DNA of 64,000 nt from an uncultured Muribaculaceae bacterium (GTDB lineage Bacteria; Bacteroidota; Bacteroidia; Bacteroidales; Muribaculaceae): positions 1 to 64,000 of the forward strand of contig CALUMI010000001.1 in assembly GCA_944321725.1 (NCBI GenBank), given 5' to 3'. Under the pieces are notes generated by a model. It saw only the letters and a program-made list of their open reading frames with translations, did not search any database and had not been told where the DNA came from. This document shows positions 34,214 to 42,877 of the stretch, in pieces. The first letter of the stretch is position 1; each line of letters begins with the position of its first letter. The position numbers were made by a program, and so were the translations under genes.

Positions 34214-34398
34214 CTGCCGATGCGATTAAAACATTTGATGCGGCGTGTGCTTTCGTCTGATGACTTGCACGCAAAGCGTGTGGCCTGTATGTATTGCAAA
34301 CGGATAATCGGCATGGTGAGAGGGATGCTGTGAGCGGCATGAGGCTTGCCGGGCTGTCGTGTGATGCCATAATTGTGGTTTTTGAAGCAAAAAAGTAG
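34214..34398 (+). other. Non-coding stretch between exporter remnant and cvpA promoter
   Basis: About 185 bases without a supported gene, probably further decayed exporter sequence, but the resemblance is too weak to prove. One frame reads LPMRLKHLMRRVLSSDDLHA without a family match. Confidence 0.4.
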
Positions 34399-34406
34399 TA
34401 ATTTTG
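34399..34406 (+). promoter_or_regulatory. -7 promoter element for cvpA and possibly the suf genes
   Basis: TAATTTTG followed by CA, 20 bases before the cvpA ATG. A TTG lies 23 bases upstream and a TTTG 14 bases upstream, neither at ideal spacing. No other -7 element is seen between cvpA and sufB. Confidence 0.5.
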
Positions 34407-34425
34407 CAGACGAATTGAAATCAGG

Positions 34426-34923
34426 ATGGCGTTTATCGACATATTGATATTGGCATTGGCTGTTATAGGCGGACTAAGGGGATTTTTTCGCGGCATGGTC
34501 GGCGGTATAGGCGGTGTGGCCGGTTTGCTGATTGGCATTGTAGCCTGCCGTTTGTTCGGCAGCACGGTTGCGGCGGCTCTTTCCGCCACATTTCCGGAAA
34601 CCGAGCACTATGTCACTACGATTTCCGCATATATAGCGGTTTTCCTGATTTTTTATTTCGGGATTAAGCTCGTCGCGATGCTGCTGAAAGAAACGTTGCG
34701 GATGCTTAAGCTCGGGTGGTTTGACCGTGTGGGCGGGGCTTTATTCGGCGCTTTGAAGTATTTGCTGATGCTCAGCATTGTGCTCAACGCGCTTTACGCT
34801 GTGGCTCCGGCCATTTCGCTTTTCCATTCGTCGGCTCTTTTGGGCGGAAAGGTTTTTATGGTGGTGATGCAAATGGCGCCTTGGGCTTGGGGAGTTGATT
34901 TCTTCCCTAACACGGTCGGGTGA
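34426..34923 (+). CDS. CvpA family membrane protein
   Basis: 165 residues with four predicted membrane helices. The CvpA signature is at the start (ILALAVIGGLRGFFRGMVGG), and WFDRVGGALFGALKYLLML follows before helix 4. CvpA was named for colicin V production in E. coli, and homologues are linked to envelope integrity and purine metabolism; the exact role is unclear. The gene lies 55 bases upstream of sufB, with no promoter between, so cotranscription with the suf genes is likely. Confidence 0.88.
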   Translation: MAFIDILILALAVIGGLRGFFRGMVGGIGGVAGLLIGIVACRLFGSTVAAALSATFPETEHYVTTISAYIAVFLIFYFGIKLVAMLLKETLRMLKLGWFDRVGGALFGALKYLLMLSIVLNALYAVAPAISLFHSSALLGGKVFMVVMQMAPWAWGVDFFPNTVG

Positions 34924-34978
34924 GCAGAACAATTAGCTATAGGAAAATGTTATTTTTCCGACGTGGTTATCATATTTT

Positions 34979-36445
34979 ATGAAAGAACAGAAAGATAAGA
35001 GTAAAAAAGACGAGAGCATAATCAAGGATGCCACAGGTGGCGATTATAAGTACGGGTTTGTGACTGATATAGACACCCATGTGATTCCTGTAGGCTTGAA
35101 TGAGGATGTGGTGAGGTATATCTCGCGGACAAAAGGAGAGCCGGAATGGCTGCTCGATTTCCGGCTGAAGGCGTTTCGCCATTGGCAGACACTCGCCATG
35201 CCGCGTTGGGCGCATTTGGATATTCCGGAGATTGACTATCAGTCCATAAGCTATTATGCCGCGCCGAAAACCAAGCCGTCGCCGGGCAGCATGGATGATG
35301 TCGACCCGGAGTTGCGCCGTACGTTTGACAAGCTCGGCATTCCGTTGGAAGAGCAGATGAGATTGTCGGGGGTGGCTGTCGACGCCGTGATGGACAGTGT
35401 GTCGGTAAAGACCACCTACCGCGACCGGCTTGCGGAGTTGGGCGTGATATTCTGCTCGATTTCGGAGGCGGTGAAAGACTATCCTGATTTGGTGAAAAAA
35501 TATTTGGGGACGGTCGTTTCTTACCGCGACAATTTTTTTGCGGCGTTGAACTCGGCGGTGTTTTCCGACGGGTCGTTCGTTTACATTCCGAAGGGAGTGC
35601 GCTGCCCTATGGAGCTTTCGACGTATTTCCGCATCAACGCGGCAAATACCGGGCAGTTCGAGCGCACTTTGATAGTGGCCGACGACGACGCATACGTGTC
35701 GTATCTTGAGGGATGCACCGCTCCTATGCGCGATGAGAACCAGCTGCATGCCGCGATAGTGGAAATTATTGTGGAAGACAGGGCTGAAGTGAAATATTCT
35801 ACCGTGCAGAATTGGTATCCGGGCGATAAGGACGGCAACGGGGGAATATACAACTTTGTGACTAAACGCGGATTGTGCCGCGGCGATTTCTCTAAACTTT
35901 CGTGGACGCAGGTGGAAACAGGTTCTGCCATTACTTGGAAATATCCGAGCTGCGTGTTGCAGGGCGACAATTCCATTGGCGAGTTTTATTCTGTGGCCGT
36001 GACCAACAATCACCAACAGGCAGACACAGGAACAAAAATGATTCATATAGGCAAAAATTCGCGCAGCACGATTGTGTCGAAAGGCATATCTGCCGGTTTC
36101 AGCCAAAACAGCTACCGCGGTGCTGTGAAAATTGCGAAAAACGCTACCGGATGCCGGAATTTCACGCAATGCGACAGCCTGTTGCTGAGCGACACGTGCG
36201 GCGCGCACACGTTCCCCTACATTGATGTGCAGAATGAGTCGTCGATAGTGGAGCATGAGGCCACGACCTCGAAAATCAACGAGGACCAACTGTTTTATTG
36301 CAATCAGCGCGGCATACCGACGGAAGACGCCGTTGGCCTGATTGTCAACGGATATGCAAAAGAGGTTATGAGCAAATTGCCCATGGAATTTGCGGTGGAG
36401 GCGCAGAAGCTGCTGCAAATCTCGCTTGAAGGCTCAGTAGGATAA
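34979..36445 (+). CDS. sufB: Fe-S cluster assembly protein SufB
   Basis: 488 residues, full length. The C-terminal beta-helix core shows [40 protein letters not shown] and, near the end, the conserved [20 protein letters not shown] and [20 protein letters not shown]. SufB is the scaffold of the SufBC2D complex on which clusters are built from SufS-derived sulfide. The operon order here is sufB-sufC-sufD-sufS, the typical Bacteroidetes set. There is no sufE, sufU or sufA in the run, so the sulfur shuttle and carrier proteins must be encoded elsewhere. Confidence 0.97.
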   Translation: MKEQKDKSKKDESIIKDATGGDYKYGFVTDIDTHVIPVGLNEDVVRYISRTKGEPEWLLDFRLKAFRHWQTLAMPRWAHLDIPEIDYQSISYYAAPKTKPSPGSMDDVDPELRRTFDKLGIPLEEQMRLSGVAVDAVMDSVSVKTTYRDRLAELGVIFCSISEAVKDYPDLVKKYLGTVVSYRDNFFAALNSAVFSDGSFVYIPKGVRCPMELSTYFRINAANTGQFERTLIVADDDAYVSYLEGCTAPMRDENQLHAAIVEIIVEDRAEVKYSTVQNWYPGDKDGNGGIYNFVTKRGLCRGDFSKLSWTQVETGSAITWKYPSCVLQGDNSIGEFYSVAVTNNHQQADTGTKMIHIGKNSRSTIVSKGISAGFSQNSYRGAVKIAKNATGCRNFTQCDSLLLSDTCGAHTFPYIDVQNESSIVEHEATTSKINEDQLFYCNQRGIPTEDAVGLIVNGYAKEVMSKLPMEFAVEAQKLLQISLEGSVG

Positions 36446-36463
36446 CAAGAAAAAATTATAACA

Positions 36464-37222
36464 ATGCTTGATATAAAAAATTTACATGCCGAAATTGGCG
36501 GCAAGGAGATATTGAAAGGCATCAACCTGACGGTGCGACCGGGCGAGGTTCATGCCATAATGGGGCCTAACGGCTCAGGGAAAAGCACGCTTTCGGCGGT
36601 GCTGACCGGAAATCCCGCTTACAAAGTGACAGAAGGCGAAGTGACCTTCTATGGTAAGAACCTGCTTGAGATGTCGCCGGAGGACCGTTCGCACGAAGGG
36701 ATTTTCCTGAGTTTTCAATACCCGGTTGAGATACCGGGAGTGTCGATGGTCAACTTTATGCGCGCGGCTTTGAACGCAAAGCGGAAATACTACAATCAGG
36801 ATCCGCTTTCGGCAAGCGATTTTCTGAAACTGATGCGTGAGAAACGCGCGATAGTGCAGTTGGACAACAAGTTGGCATCGCGCTCGGTCAATGAGGGATT
36901 CTCCGGCGGAGAGAAAAAGCGCAACGAGATTTTCCAAATGGCTGTGCTTGAGCCCCGTCTAAGCATTCTCGACGAAACCGACAGCGGATTGGACATCGAC
37001 GCGCTGCGTATCGTGGCGGAAGGCGTGAACAAGTTGAAAACCGACAATAACGCCACTATAGTCATTACCCATTATCAGCGTCTGCTGGACTATATCAAAC
37101 CGGATGTGGTGCATGTGCTGTACAAGGGGCGTATCGTGAAAACCGCAGGCCCGGAGCTTGCTCTTGAGCTTGAGGAGCGCGGCTATGACTGGATAAAAGA
37201 AGAGGTTGACAACGCTAAATAG
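36464..37222 (+). CDS. sufC: Fe-S cluster assembly ATPase SufC
   Basis: 252 residues, an ABC-type ATPase without membrane domains. Walker [16 protein letters not shown]-loop [11 protein letters not shown], signature [16 protein letters not shown] and Walker [17 protein letters not shown] are all intact; the ETDSGLD form is SufC-specific. It binds SufB and SufD and drives their conformational change during cluster assembly. It lies 18 bases after sufB and 10 bases before sufD. Confidence 0.97.
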   Translation: MLDIKNLHAEIGGKEILKGINLTVRPGEVHAIMGPNGSGKSTLSAVLTGNPAYKVTEGEVTFYGKNLLEMSPEDRSHEGIFLSFQYPVEIPGVSMVNFMRAALNAKRKYYNQDPLSASDFLKLMREKRAIVQLDNKLASRSVNEGFSGGEKKRNEIFQMAVLEPRLSILDETDSGLDIDALRIVAEGVNKLKTDNNATIVITHYQRLLDYIKPDVVHVLYKGRIVKTAGPELALELEERGYDWIKEEVDNAK

Positions 37223-37232
37223 TTCTCTGCAA

Positions 37233-38588
37233 ATGTCGTCGATTAATCAATACATTGAATTATATAAGGAAAACGTTGAGGCTGTGTGCGGTAATTCAGC
37301 CGGGGCTTTGAACAGCGCGCGCCGCTCCGCGCTTGAGGCTCTCGATGGGGCGTCGTTGCCTGAAAAAGGCGACGAGGACTATGAGGTGACAAGCCTTGAG
37401 GATGTGTTTGCTCCGGATTACGGGGTGAACGTCAACCGTATAGATCTTGGGGCAAATCCGGCGGAGGCGTTTCGTTGTGATGTGCCTAATATGAGCACGT
37501 GCATGTATTTCCTTTTCAATGACGCTTTTCATCCCGGTAAAAATGCCGCCAATTCATTGCCTGAAGGCGTGATAATAAAATCGTTGAAAGACGCTGCCGC
37601 AGAAAATGCCGATTTGGTGGATGAGTATTATGGCAGGATTGCGTCGCCCGACTGTAAGCAGACTGCGCTAAACACATTGCTCGCGCAGGATGGAATTTTT
37701 GTCTATGTGCCTGACGGAGTGGTAATGGAAAAGCCCATACAGCTTGTAAACATATTGAACAGCGGTACGCCTCTGATGGTTAACCGCCGTATGCTTATAG
37801 TGATAGGCAACAATGCCTGTGCCCGTATGCTTGTGTGCGACCATACCCAGAATTGCGGCGTTGATTATCTTAACTCTCAGGTGGTTGAAATATATGCCGG
37901 TGAGAATGCCGTATTCGATTATTACGATATTGAGGATTCCTCGACGGGAACTAACCGTGTGTCGTCGTTTTATGTCCGCCAACAGTCCGGGGCAAATCTG
38001 ATGATTGATGGCATAACGCTGATGAACGGCTTTACGCGCAACAATTATGTGGTGGATTTGGCAGGCTCCGGCACCGAGCTGCATCTTTACGGCATGGCCA
38101 TGGCAAACGGACGTCGCCATATCGACAATCATACGGTGGTAAGGCATGCGGCAAAAGGCGGACGGACGGACGAGCTGTTCAAATATGTGCTCGACGAAAA
38201 TTCTGTCGGGTCGTTTTCCGGACTGATACAGGTTTGCCCCGGCGCGGAAAAGACAGAGGCTTATCAGAGCAATAAAAACATTTGCGCTTCGGAAGGGGCG
38301 AGGATGTACTCAAAGCCTCAGCTGATTATCGATTGCGATGATGTGAAGTGCAGTCACGGCTCTTCCACCGGACAATTAGACCAACAGGCGTTGTTCTACA
38401 TGCGCCAGCGCGGCATCCCGGAGCATGAGGCGAGGTTGATGTTGATGCAGGCTTTTATGAACGATGTTATAGCCGGAGTGAGGATGGAGGCTCTGAAGGA
38501 CCGTTTGCGCCATCTTGTCGAAAGTCGTTTCGCCGGCAATAATAGCGCGTCTTGCCGCTCATGTTCTTCGACTTGTCATAAACAATAG
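37233..38588 (+). CDS. sufD: Fe-S cluster assembly protein SufD
   Basis: 451 residues from the ATG at 37233; an earlier in-frame TTG would overlap the sufC end and is less likely. The family core is clear: LLAQDGIFVYVPDGVVMEKP, RMLVCDHTQNCGVDYLNSQV and the C-terminal CSHGSSTGQLDQQALFYMRQ with the conserved histidine that helps position iron. The C-terminus ends CRSCSSTC, a cysteine-rich tail not usual for SufD. Partner of SufB in the SufBC2D scaffold. It is followed by sufS after 7 bases. Confidence 0.95.
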   Translation: MSSINQYIELYKENVEAVCGNSAGALNSARRSALEALDGASLPEKGDEDYEVTSLEDVFAPDYGVNVNRIDLGANPAEAFRCDVPNMSTCMYFLFNDAFHPGKNAANSLPEGVIIKSLKDAAAENADLVDEYYGRIASPDCKQTALNTLLAQDGIFVYVPDGVVMEKPIQLVNILNSGTPLMVNRRMLIVIGNNACARMLVCDHTQNCGVDYLNSQVVEIYAGENAVFDYYDIEDSSTGTNRVSSFYVRQQSGANLMIDGITLMNGFTRNNYVVDLAGSGTELHLYGMAMANGRRHIDNHTVVRHAAKGGRTDELFKYVLDENSVGSFSGLIQVCPGAEKTEAYQSNKNICASEGARMYSKPQLIIDCDDVKCSHGSSTGQLDQQALFYMRQRGIPEHEARLMLMQAFMNDVIAGVRMEALKDRLRHLVESRFAGNNSASCRSCSSTCHKQ

Positions 38589-38595
38589 ACAGAAA

Positions 38596-39810
38596 ATGCT
38601 TGATATAGATAAAATACGCTCGGAGTATCCGATTCTCAAACGTGAGATATTCGGCAGGCCTTTGATTTATCTTGATTCGGCGGCAACCTCACAGACACCG
38701 CGATGCGTAGTCGACAAGATTGTGGAAATGTATACCACAAAAAAAGCCAATGTGCATCGCGGCGTGCACGAGTTGTCGCAGGAAGCCACTGAATTGCAGG
38801 AGCTGACCCGTGAGAAAGTGAGGGCATATATTAACGCGGCCTCGACTGAAGAGATAATTTTCACTCGCGGCACGACTGAGGCCATAAATCTTGTCGCCTC
38901 ATCGTATGGCGAAAGCCTTTGCAATGGCGATGAGATAATTGTCACCGCGATGGAGCATCATTCCAACATCGTGCCTTGGCAGCTGTTGCAGCAGCATAAG
39001 CGCATACGCCTTCGTGTTGTCCCTATCGATGAGAAAGGCGAGTTGCGGCAGGATATTTATGAGGAAATGTTTACGGAAAACACCCGTTTGGTGGCGATAT
39101 GCCATGTGTCGAATGTGCTTGGCACTGTCAATCCGGTTAAACAAATGGTGGCGGTGGCGCACAGGCATGGCGTTCCGGTGCTTGTCGACGGCGCACAGTC
39201 AATGCCTCATATCAAAGTGGATGTCAGGGATTTGGATGCAGATTTCTTGGCTTTTTCAGCCCATAAGATGTATGGGCCTACAGGGGTGGGAGTGCTCTAT
39301 GGAAAGAAAAGTCTGCTTGAGGCAATGCCACCGTATCAGGGTGGAGGCGAGATGATTGGGAATGTTTCGTTTGAAAAGACCACCTTTGCCGAATTGCCAT
39401 ATAAGTTTGAGGCGGGTACTCCTGACTTTGTCGGTATAGCGGCTTTCTCGGAGGCTGTTGACTACATTGGGAGGCTCGGCATTGACCGGATAGCTGTGCA
39501 TGAGCACGAGCTGCTTCTTCGTGCCACTAAAGGGCTTGAAAGCATACCGGGAATGCGTATTTTCGGGAATGCGGAAGATAAGAGTGGTGTAATTTCGTTT
39601 CTTGTGGATGGCATACATCACTACGATATGGGAATGCTGCTGGATAAATTGGGCGTTGAGGTGAGGACGGGACACCATTGTGCCGAACCTTTGATGTCGG
39701 TATTGGGCATAGAGGGGACGGTTCGCGCCTCATTCGGCGTATATAATACGGTTGAGGAGGTCGACGCTTTTGTGGAGGCGGTTGACCGCGCCGCAAAAAT
39801 GTTGGGATAG
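38596..39810 (+). CDS. sufS: Cysteine desulfurase SufS
   Basis: 404 residues of the group II cysteine desulfurases. Landmarks: YLDSAATSQTPRCVVDKIVE, the PLP-lysine region FLAFSAHKMYGPTGVGVLYG with the active-site lysine, and the catalytic cysteine in VRTGHHCAEPLMSVLG near residue 360. It takes sulfur from cysteine for SufB, using PLP. The start at 38596 is the ATG 7 bases after sufD. No SufE or SufU partner gene lies next to it. The last gene of the suf run. Confidence 0.96.
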   Translation: MLDIDKIRSEYPILKREIFGRPLIYLDSAATSQTPRCVVDKIVEMYTTKKANVHRGVHELSQEATELQELTREKVRAYINAASTEEIIFTRGTTEAINLVASSYGESLCNGDEIIVTAMEHHSNIVPWQLLQQHKRIRLRVVPIDEKGELRQDIYEEMFTENTRLVAICHVSNVLGTVNPVKQMVAVAHRHGVPVLVDGAQSMPHIKVDVRDLDADFLAFSAHKMYGPTGVGVLYGKKSLLEAMPPYQGGGEMIGNVSFEKTTFAELPYKFEAGTPDFVGIAAFSEAVDYIGRLGIDRIAVHEHELLLRATKGLESIPGMRIFGNAEDKSGVISFLVDGIHHYDMGMLLDKLGVEVRTGHHCAEPLMSVLGIEGTVRASFGVYNTVEEVDAFVEAVDRAAKMLG

Positions 39811-39843
39811 GAGAAATCAAATTCAGCTATTAACCATAACTTG

Positions 39844-40188
39844 CTAATGGTCGTCGCGCAGCAGCGTGGCGGCCATTTGCCATACAATGACTCCTGTGGC
39901 GGCCATTGCCGCCAATCCTGTAATTGCCGACTGCGAAAGCGTGTGCGTTGATGCCGCGTCTATCAGATCGTTGATTAAATCGCCTTTGGCAATGGCCATG
40001 CTCCAAAAGCCTACGCATATCGCCAATGCCGCGCAATAGAAGCACCACATGACCCATCCGTGCCGGCTGCTTTTCTTTTCCGGCAGGCGGTTCATCACTT
40101 TGCGTGTGAACCATTCATTCTCGGGCGCTTCTTTTTTTATTTCATTTAGCAGTTTGCGGAGTTTGATGTCGTTGTCGTGTTCTTTCAT
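39844..40188 (-). CDS. Small membrane protein after a sigma factor (possible anti-sigma)
   Basis: 114 residues. A charged cytoplasmic N-terminus (IKLRKLLNEIKKEAPENEWF), then two membrane helices (about 46-68 and 88-108). It lies 15 bases after the sigma factor gene on the same strand, last in a three-gene operon. Its place suggests that it holds the sigma factor at the membrane, but no known anti-sigma domain is visible and the protein is short. I do not recognise a named family. Confidence 0.65.
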   Translation of the reverse strand: MKEHDNDIKLRKLLNEIKKEAPENEWFTRKVMNRLPEKKSSRHGWVMWCFYCAALAICVGFWSMAIAKGDLINDLIDAASTHTLSQSAITGLAAMAATGVIVWQMAATLLRDDH

Positions 40189-40203
40189 ATATCTTGCTTT
40201 TTA

Positions 40204-40719
40204 TTATTCGAGAAATTTTATGAGTTTTGCCTTAGCCCTCGATATGTGGGACTTCACTGTGCCATCCGGCATCCCTGTGATAGCCGCCACATCTTTTATC
40301 GGTTTGTCTTCCATATAGTATAACACTACGACCGTGCGTTCTTGTTCATTCAGATATTTTAGCGCTTCGGCAAGGTCGATTTTGGCGTCGCTTCCGCCGA
40401 CATACGTTTCTGCCGGCTCCGGTAGTCGCTCTTCAGCCTGCTCTTTGTTGCGCCGCGTATAATCGTAGAACTCGTTGTAGGCAATGCGGTATAGCCATGT
40501 TCGGAATCGGGAGAATCCTTTGAATCCGCGTATCCCGGTGTAGGCTTTTATAAAAGTGTCTTGCGAAAGGTCGTCGCTCAGCGCAACGTCGCCGGTCAGA
40601 TTGATGAAAAAGCGCCGGATGTCGGATTGGTATTCTTCGACAAGCCGCCCGAATGCGTCCCTGTCGTCGGACAGGGCGCACCGGGAAACCAACATCAACT
40701 CTTCAATCCTGCTAAGCAT
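40204..40719 (-). CDS. RNA polymerase sigma factor, ECF type
   Basis: 171 residues. Region 2: FGRLVEEYQSDIRRFFINLT with DDLSQDTFIKAYTGIRGFKG and WLYRIAYNEFYDYTRR. Region 4: LNEQERTVVVLYYMEDKPIK with the helix-turn-helix VAAITGMPDGTVKSHISRAK. Its first 8 bases overlap the end of the DUF6249-like gene, so translation is coupled to it. This makes two ECF sigma operons in the window, each paired with a membrane partner; the regulons are unknown. Confidence 0.92.
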   Translation of the reverse strand: MLSRIEELMLVSRCALSDDRDAFGRLVEEYQSDIRRFFINLTGDVALSDDLSQDTFIKAYTGIRGFKGFSRFRTWLYRIAYNEFYDYTRRNKEQAEERLPEPAETYVGGSDAKIDLAEALKYLNEQERTVVVLYYMEDKPIKDVAAITGMPDGTVKSHISRAKAKLIKFLE

Positions 40720-41365
40720 CTTTACGTTCTTCCGCTTGGCCGCCGTTTTGCGATTCCTGTAATTTTTTGTTGCTTCTCGCGTCGAGGATATATACGATGA
40801 GCTTGCCTATTCCGAGTAATAGTATTACCGACGAGAGCGCGGCTACTTCATAGTCGTCGTTGATGATGAAAAACAAAGTGACTGCTATGCCTACGGCAAT
40901 CAGTATGACTGCGTTGTTGAGGGCTGACTTGCCTGTTTTCTCTCTGTCTTTCTCCGGAGCCTCGCGGAATACGTATTCTGGTATTTCCACACCGTTTTCG
41001 ATGGCTTTCTCCACCATGTCGTATTTGCGTTGGCGGCGTTTGGTGGCGTTGCTTGCAATGACGTAGATTATGACACACACCATGATGAACGGGCAGGCTA
41101 TCGCCACGACCGGAATCAGCACGTTTTCAATTCCATCGAAAATGACAGCCGCAAATCCGCCGGCATTACCGCCGTTGTTTTGGATGCTTTGTATGGCATT
41201 GCCTACCTCTTCTTTGACTATGGAGCGTATAATTTGCTCGTCCATTTTCTCGGCTTTGGCAATCGAGTCTGCGAATGCGATAGAATCGGTGCTTTCTGTT
41301 TCGGACGCGAATGCTATGGCCGTAGTGAATAGCATTGCTAACGTTAAAAAAATAGTTTTTTTCAT
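40712..41365 (-). CDS. DUF6249-like membrane protein
   Basis: 217 residues. Signal peptide MKKTIFLTLAMLFTTAIAFA, a Ser/Asp/Glu-rich segment (EKMDEQIIRSIVKEEVGNAI), then membrane helices at about 77-105, 153-169 and 173-192, and a charged C-terminal tail (NKKLQESQNGGQAEERKD). The layout fits DUF6249, which is found beside ECF sigma factors in Bacteroidales; the family name is a recognition by layout and is not certain. First gene of the operon with the sigma factor. A sensor role is a guess. Confidence 0.7.
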   Translation of the reverse strand: MKKTIFLTLAMLFTTAIAFASETESTDSIAFADSIAKAEKMDEQIIRSIVKEEVGNAIQSIQNNGGNAGGFAAVIFDGIENVLIPVVAIACPFIMVCVIIYVIASNATKRRQRKYDMVEKAIENGVEIPEYVFREAPEKDREKTGKSALNNAVILIAVGIAVTLFFIINDDYEVAALSSVILLLGIGKLIVYILDARSNKKLQESQNGGQAEERKDA

Positions 41366-41487
41366 ATTTGTATAGTTTATTTTTTTGTTTTCTATGCATT
41401 AGACGTTTCAGCTGCATAGAAAAGTTGCGTCGCGTGTGAAATTTTTCTCTGAGGTGTTCGGTCTGTGTAAAGGTAGGCAATTTTTTG

Positions 41488-41495
41488 TAATTTTG
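41488..41495 (+). promoter_or_regulatory. -7 promoter element for miaB
   Basis: TAATTTTG followed by CA, 17 bases before the ATG at 41513. The -33 region has no clear TTTG. Confidence 0.5.
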
Positions 41496-41512
41496 CAGCC
41501 GGATTTAAATAT

Positions 41513-42865
41513 ATGCTTATGGAGAGAATGGATGTCGATGACAAAAAGCTGTTTATAGAAACTTACGGTTGCCAAATGAATGTCGCCGACAGTGAGGTTG
41601 TGGCTTCGGTGATGAAGCTGGCCGGATATGAGTTGACAGAAAAAGAGGAAGATGCCGATGCGGTTTTTCTCAACACGTGCTCTATCCGCGACAATGCCGA
41701 ACAAAAAATTCTTTCGCGGCTTGATTATTTGGCGTCGTTGCGCCGGAAACGCAAGAACGGACGGCTGATTGTGGGCGTGCTTGGCTGCATGGCCGAGCGG
41801 GTGAAAGACGTACTGATAAAAAATCATGGTGTGGATATTGTTGCCGGACCCGACTCTTATCTCTCATTGCCGGAGCTTACGGCGGCTGCCGAATCCGGTG
41901 AGAAGGCAATCGATGTCGAGCTGTCGACCACAGAAACCTACCGTGACATAATTCCGCGCCGCATTGGCCATAACCGTATAGGAGGGTTCGTCAGCATTAT
42001 GCGCGGCTGCAATAATTTCTGCTCATACTGTATCGTGCCTTATACGCGCGGACGCGAGCGCAGCCGGGAGCCGCAAAGCATACTCAATGAGCTTGAGGAT
42101 ATGCGTCGTAGAGGGTTTAAGGAAGTGACGCTGCTTGGCCAAAATGTGAATTCCTATCGTTATGAGCAGCCCGACGGCAGTGTGCTTGGCTTCGCCGGAC
42201 TTTTGAGAATGGTGGCGGAAGCCGCTCCCGAGATGCGTGTGCGGTTTACCACGTCGCATCCGAAAGACATGAGCGACGAGATAATATCGGTGATAGCCTC
42301 TGTGCCGAATGTGTGCAAGCATGTTCATTTGCCGGTGCAGTCGGGCAGCAATGCCGTGTTGAAGGCGATGAACCGCAAATACACGCGTGAATGGTATCTC
42401 GACCGCATAGCGGCGATACGCAAGGCTATGCCGGACTGCGGTATAACGACCGACATGTTTACCGGATTCCACGGTGAAACGGAGGCTGATTTTGAGCAGA
42501 CGCTCAGCCTGATGCGTGAGGTTGGCTTCGACAGCGCTTTTATGTTCAAGTATTCCGAGCGTCCCGGCACTTACGCGTCGAAAAATTTGCCTGACGATGT
42601 GCCTGAAGAGGTGAAAATAGAGAGGCTTAACCGTATGATAGCCTTGCAGAACGAGCTTTCGGCGGAAAGCAATCGCCGTGATGTGGGCAAAATCTTCGAG
42701 GTGCTTGTGGAGGGCGTTTCGAAGCGTTCGCGCGAACAGCTTTTCGGGCGCACTTCCCAAAACAAGGTAGTGGTGTTTCCTCGCGGAACACATCGCATAG
42801 GAGATTTGTTGACGGTTAAAATAACGGATTCCTCTTCGGCAACTTTAATCGGAGAAGAAATATAA
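41513..42865 (+). CDS. miaB: tRNA-2-methylthio-N6-dimethylallyladenosine synthase
   Basis: 450 residues. The N-terminal UPF0004 domain has three cluster cysteines: FIETYGCQMNVADSEVV, FLNTCSIRDNAEQ and VGVLGCMAERV. The radical-SAM domain opens MRGCNNFCSYCIVPYTRGRE, with the CxxxCxxC cluster, and includes HLPVQSGSNAVLKAMNRKYT. A TRAM domain ends the protein. It adds the methylthio group at position 37 of tRNAs reading UNN codons, using two [4Fe-4S] clusters; the suf genes are close by. Starts by ATG at 41513; two other Met codons follow within six residues. MiaB rather than RimO or MtaB is judged from FIETYGCQMN and the length. Confidence 0.95.
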   Translation: MLMERMDVDDKKLFIETYGCQMNVADSEVVASVMKLAGYELTEKEEDADAVFLNTCSIRDNAEQKILSRLDYLASLRRKRKNGRLIVGVLGCMAERVKDVLIKNHGVDIVAGPDSYLSLPELTAAAESGEKAIDVELSTTETYRDIIPRRIGHNRIGGFVSIMRGCNNFCSYCIVPYTRGRERSREPQSILNELEDMRRRGFKEVTLLGQNVNSYRYEQPDGSVLGFAGLLRMVAEAAPEMRVRFTTSHPKDMSDEIISVIASVPNVCKHVHLPVQSGSNAVLKAMNRKYTREWYLDRIAAIRKAMPDCGITTDMFTGFHGETEADFEQTLSLMREVGFDSAFMFKYSERPGTYASKNLPDDVPEEVKIERLNRMIALQNELSAESNRRDVGKIFEVLVEGVSKRSREQLFGRTSQNKVVVFPRGTHRIGDLLTVKITDSSSATLIGEEI

Positions 42866-42877
42866 TTGAATACAATT

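Noticed and set aside
34942..34959. Inverted repeat GGAAAA..TTTTCC before sufB as an Fe-S regulator site
   Set aside because: Arms are only six A-rich bases; no known Fe-S regulator gene or second copy was seen.
34970..36418. Open frame of 482 codons opposite sufB
   Set aside because: Mirror of a well-identified gene; composition (many His, Arg) is that of an antisense frame, and no family is recognisable.
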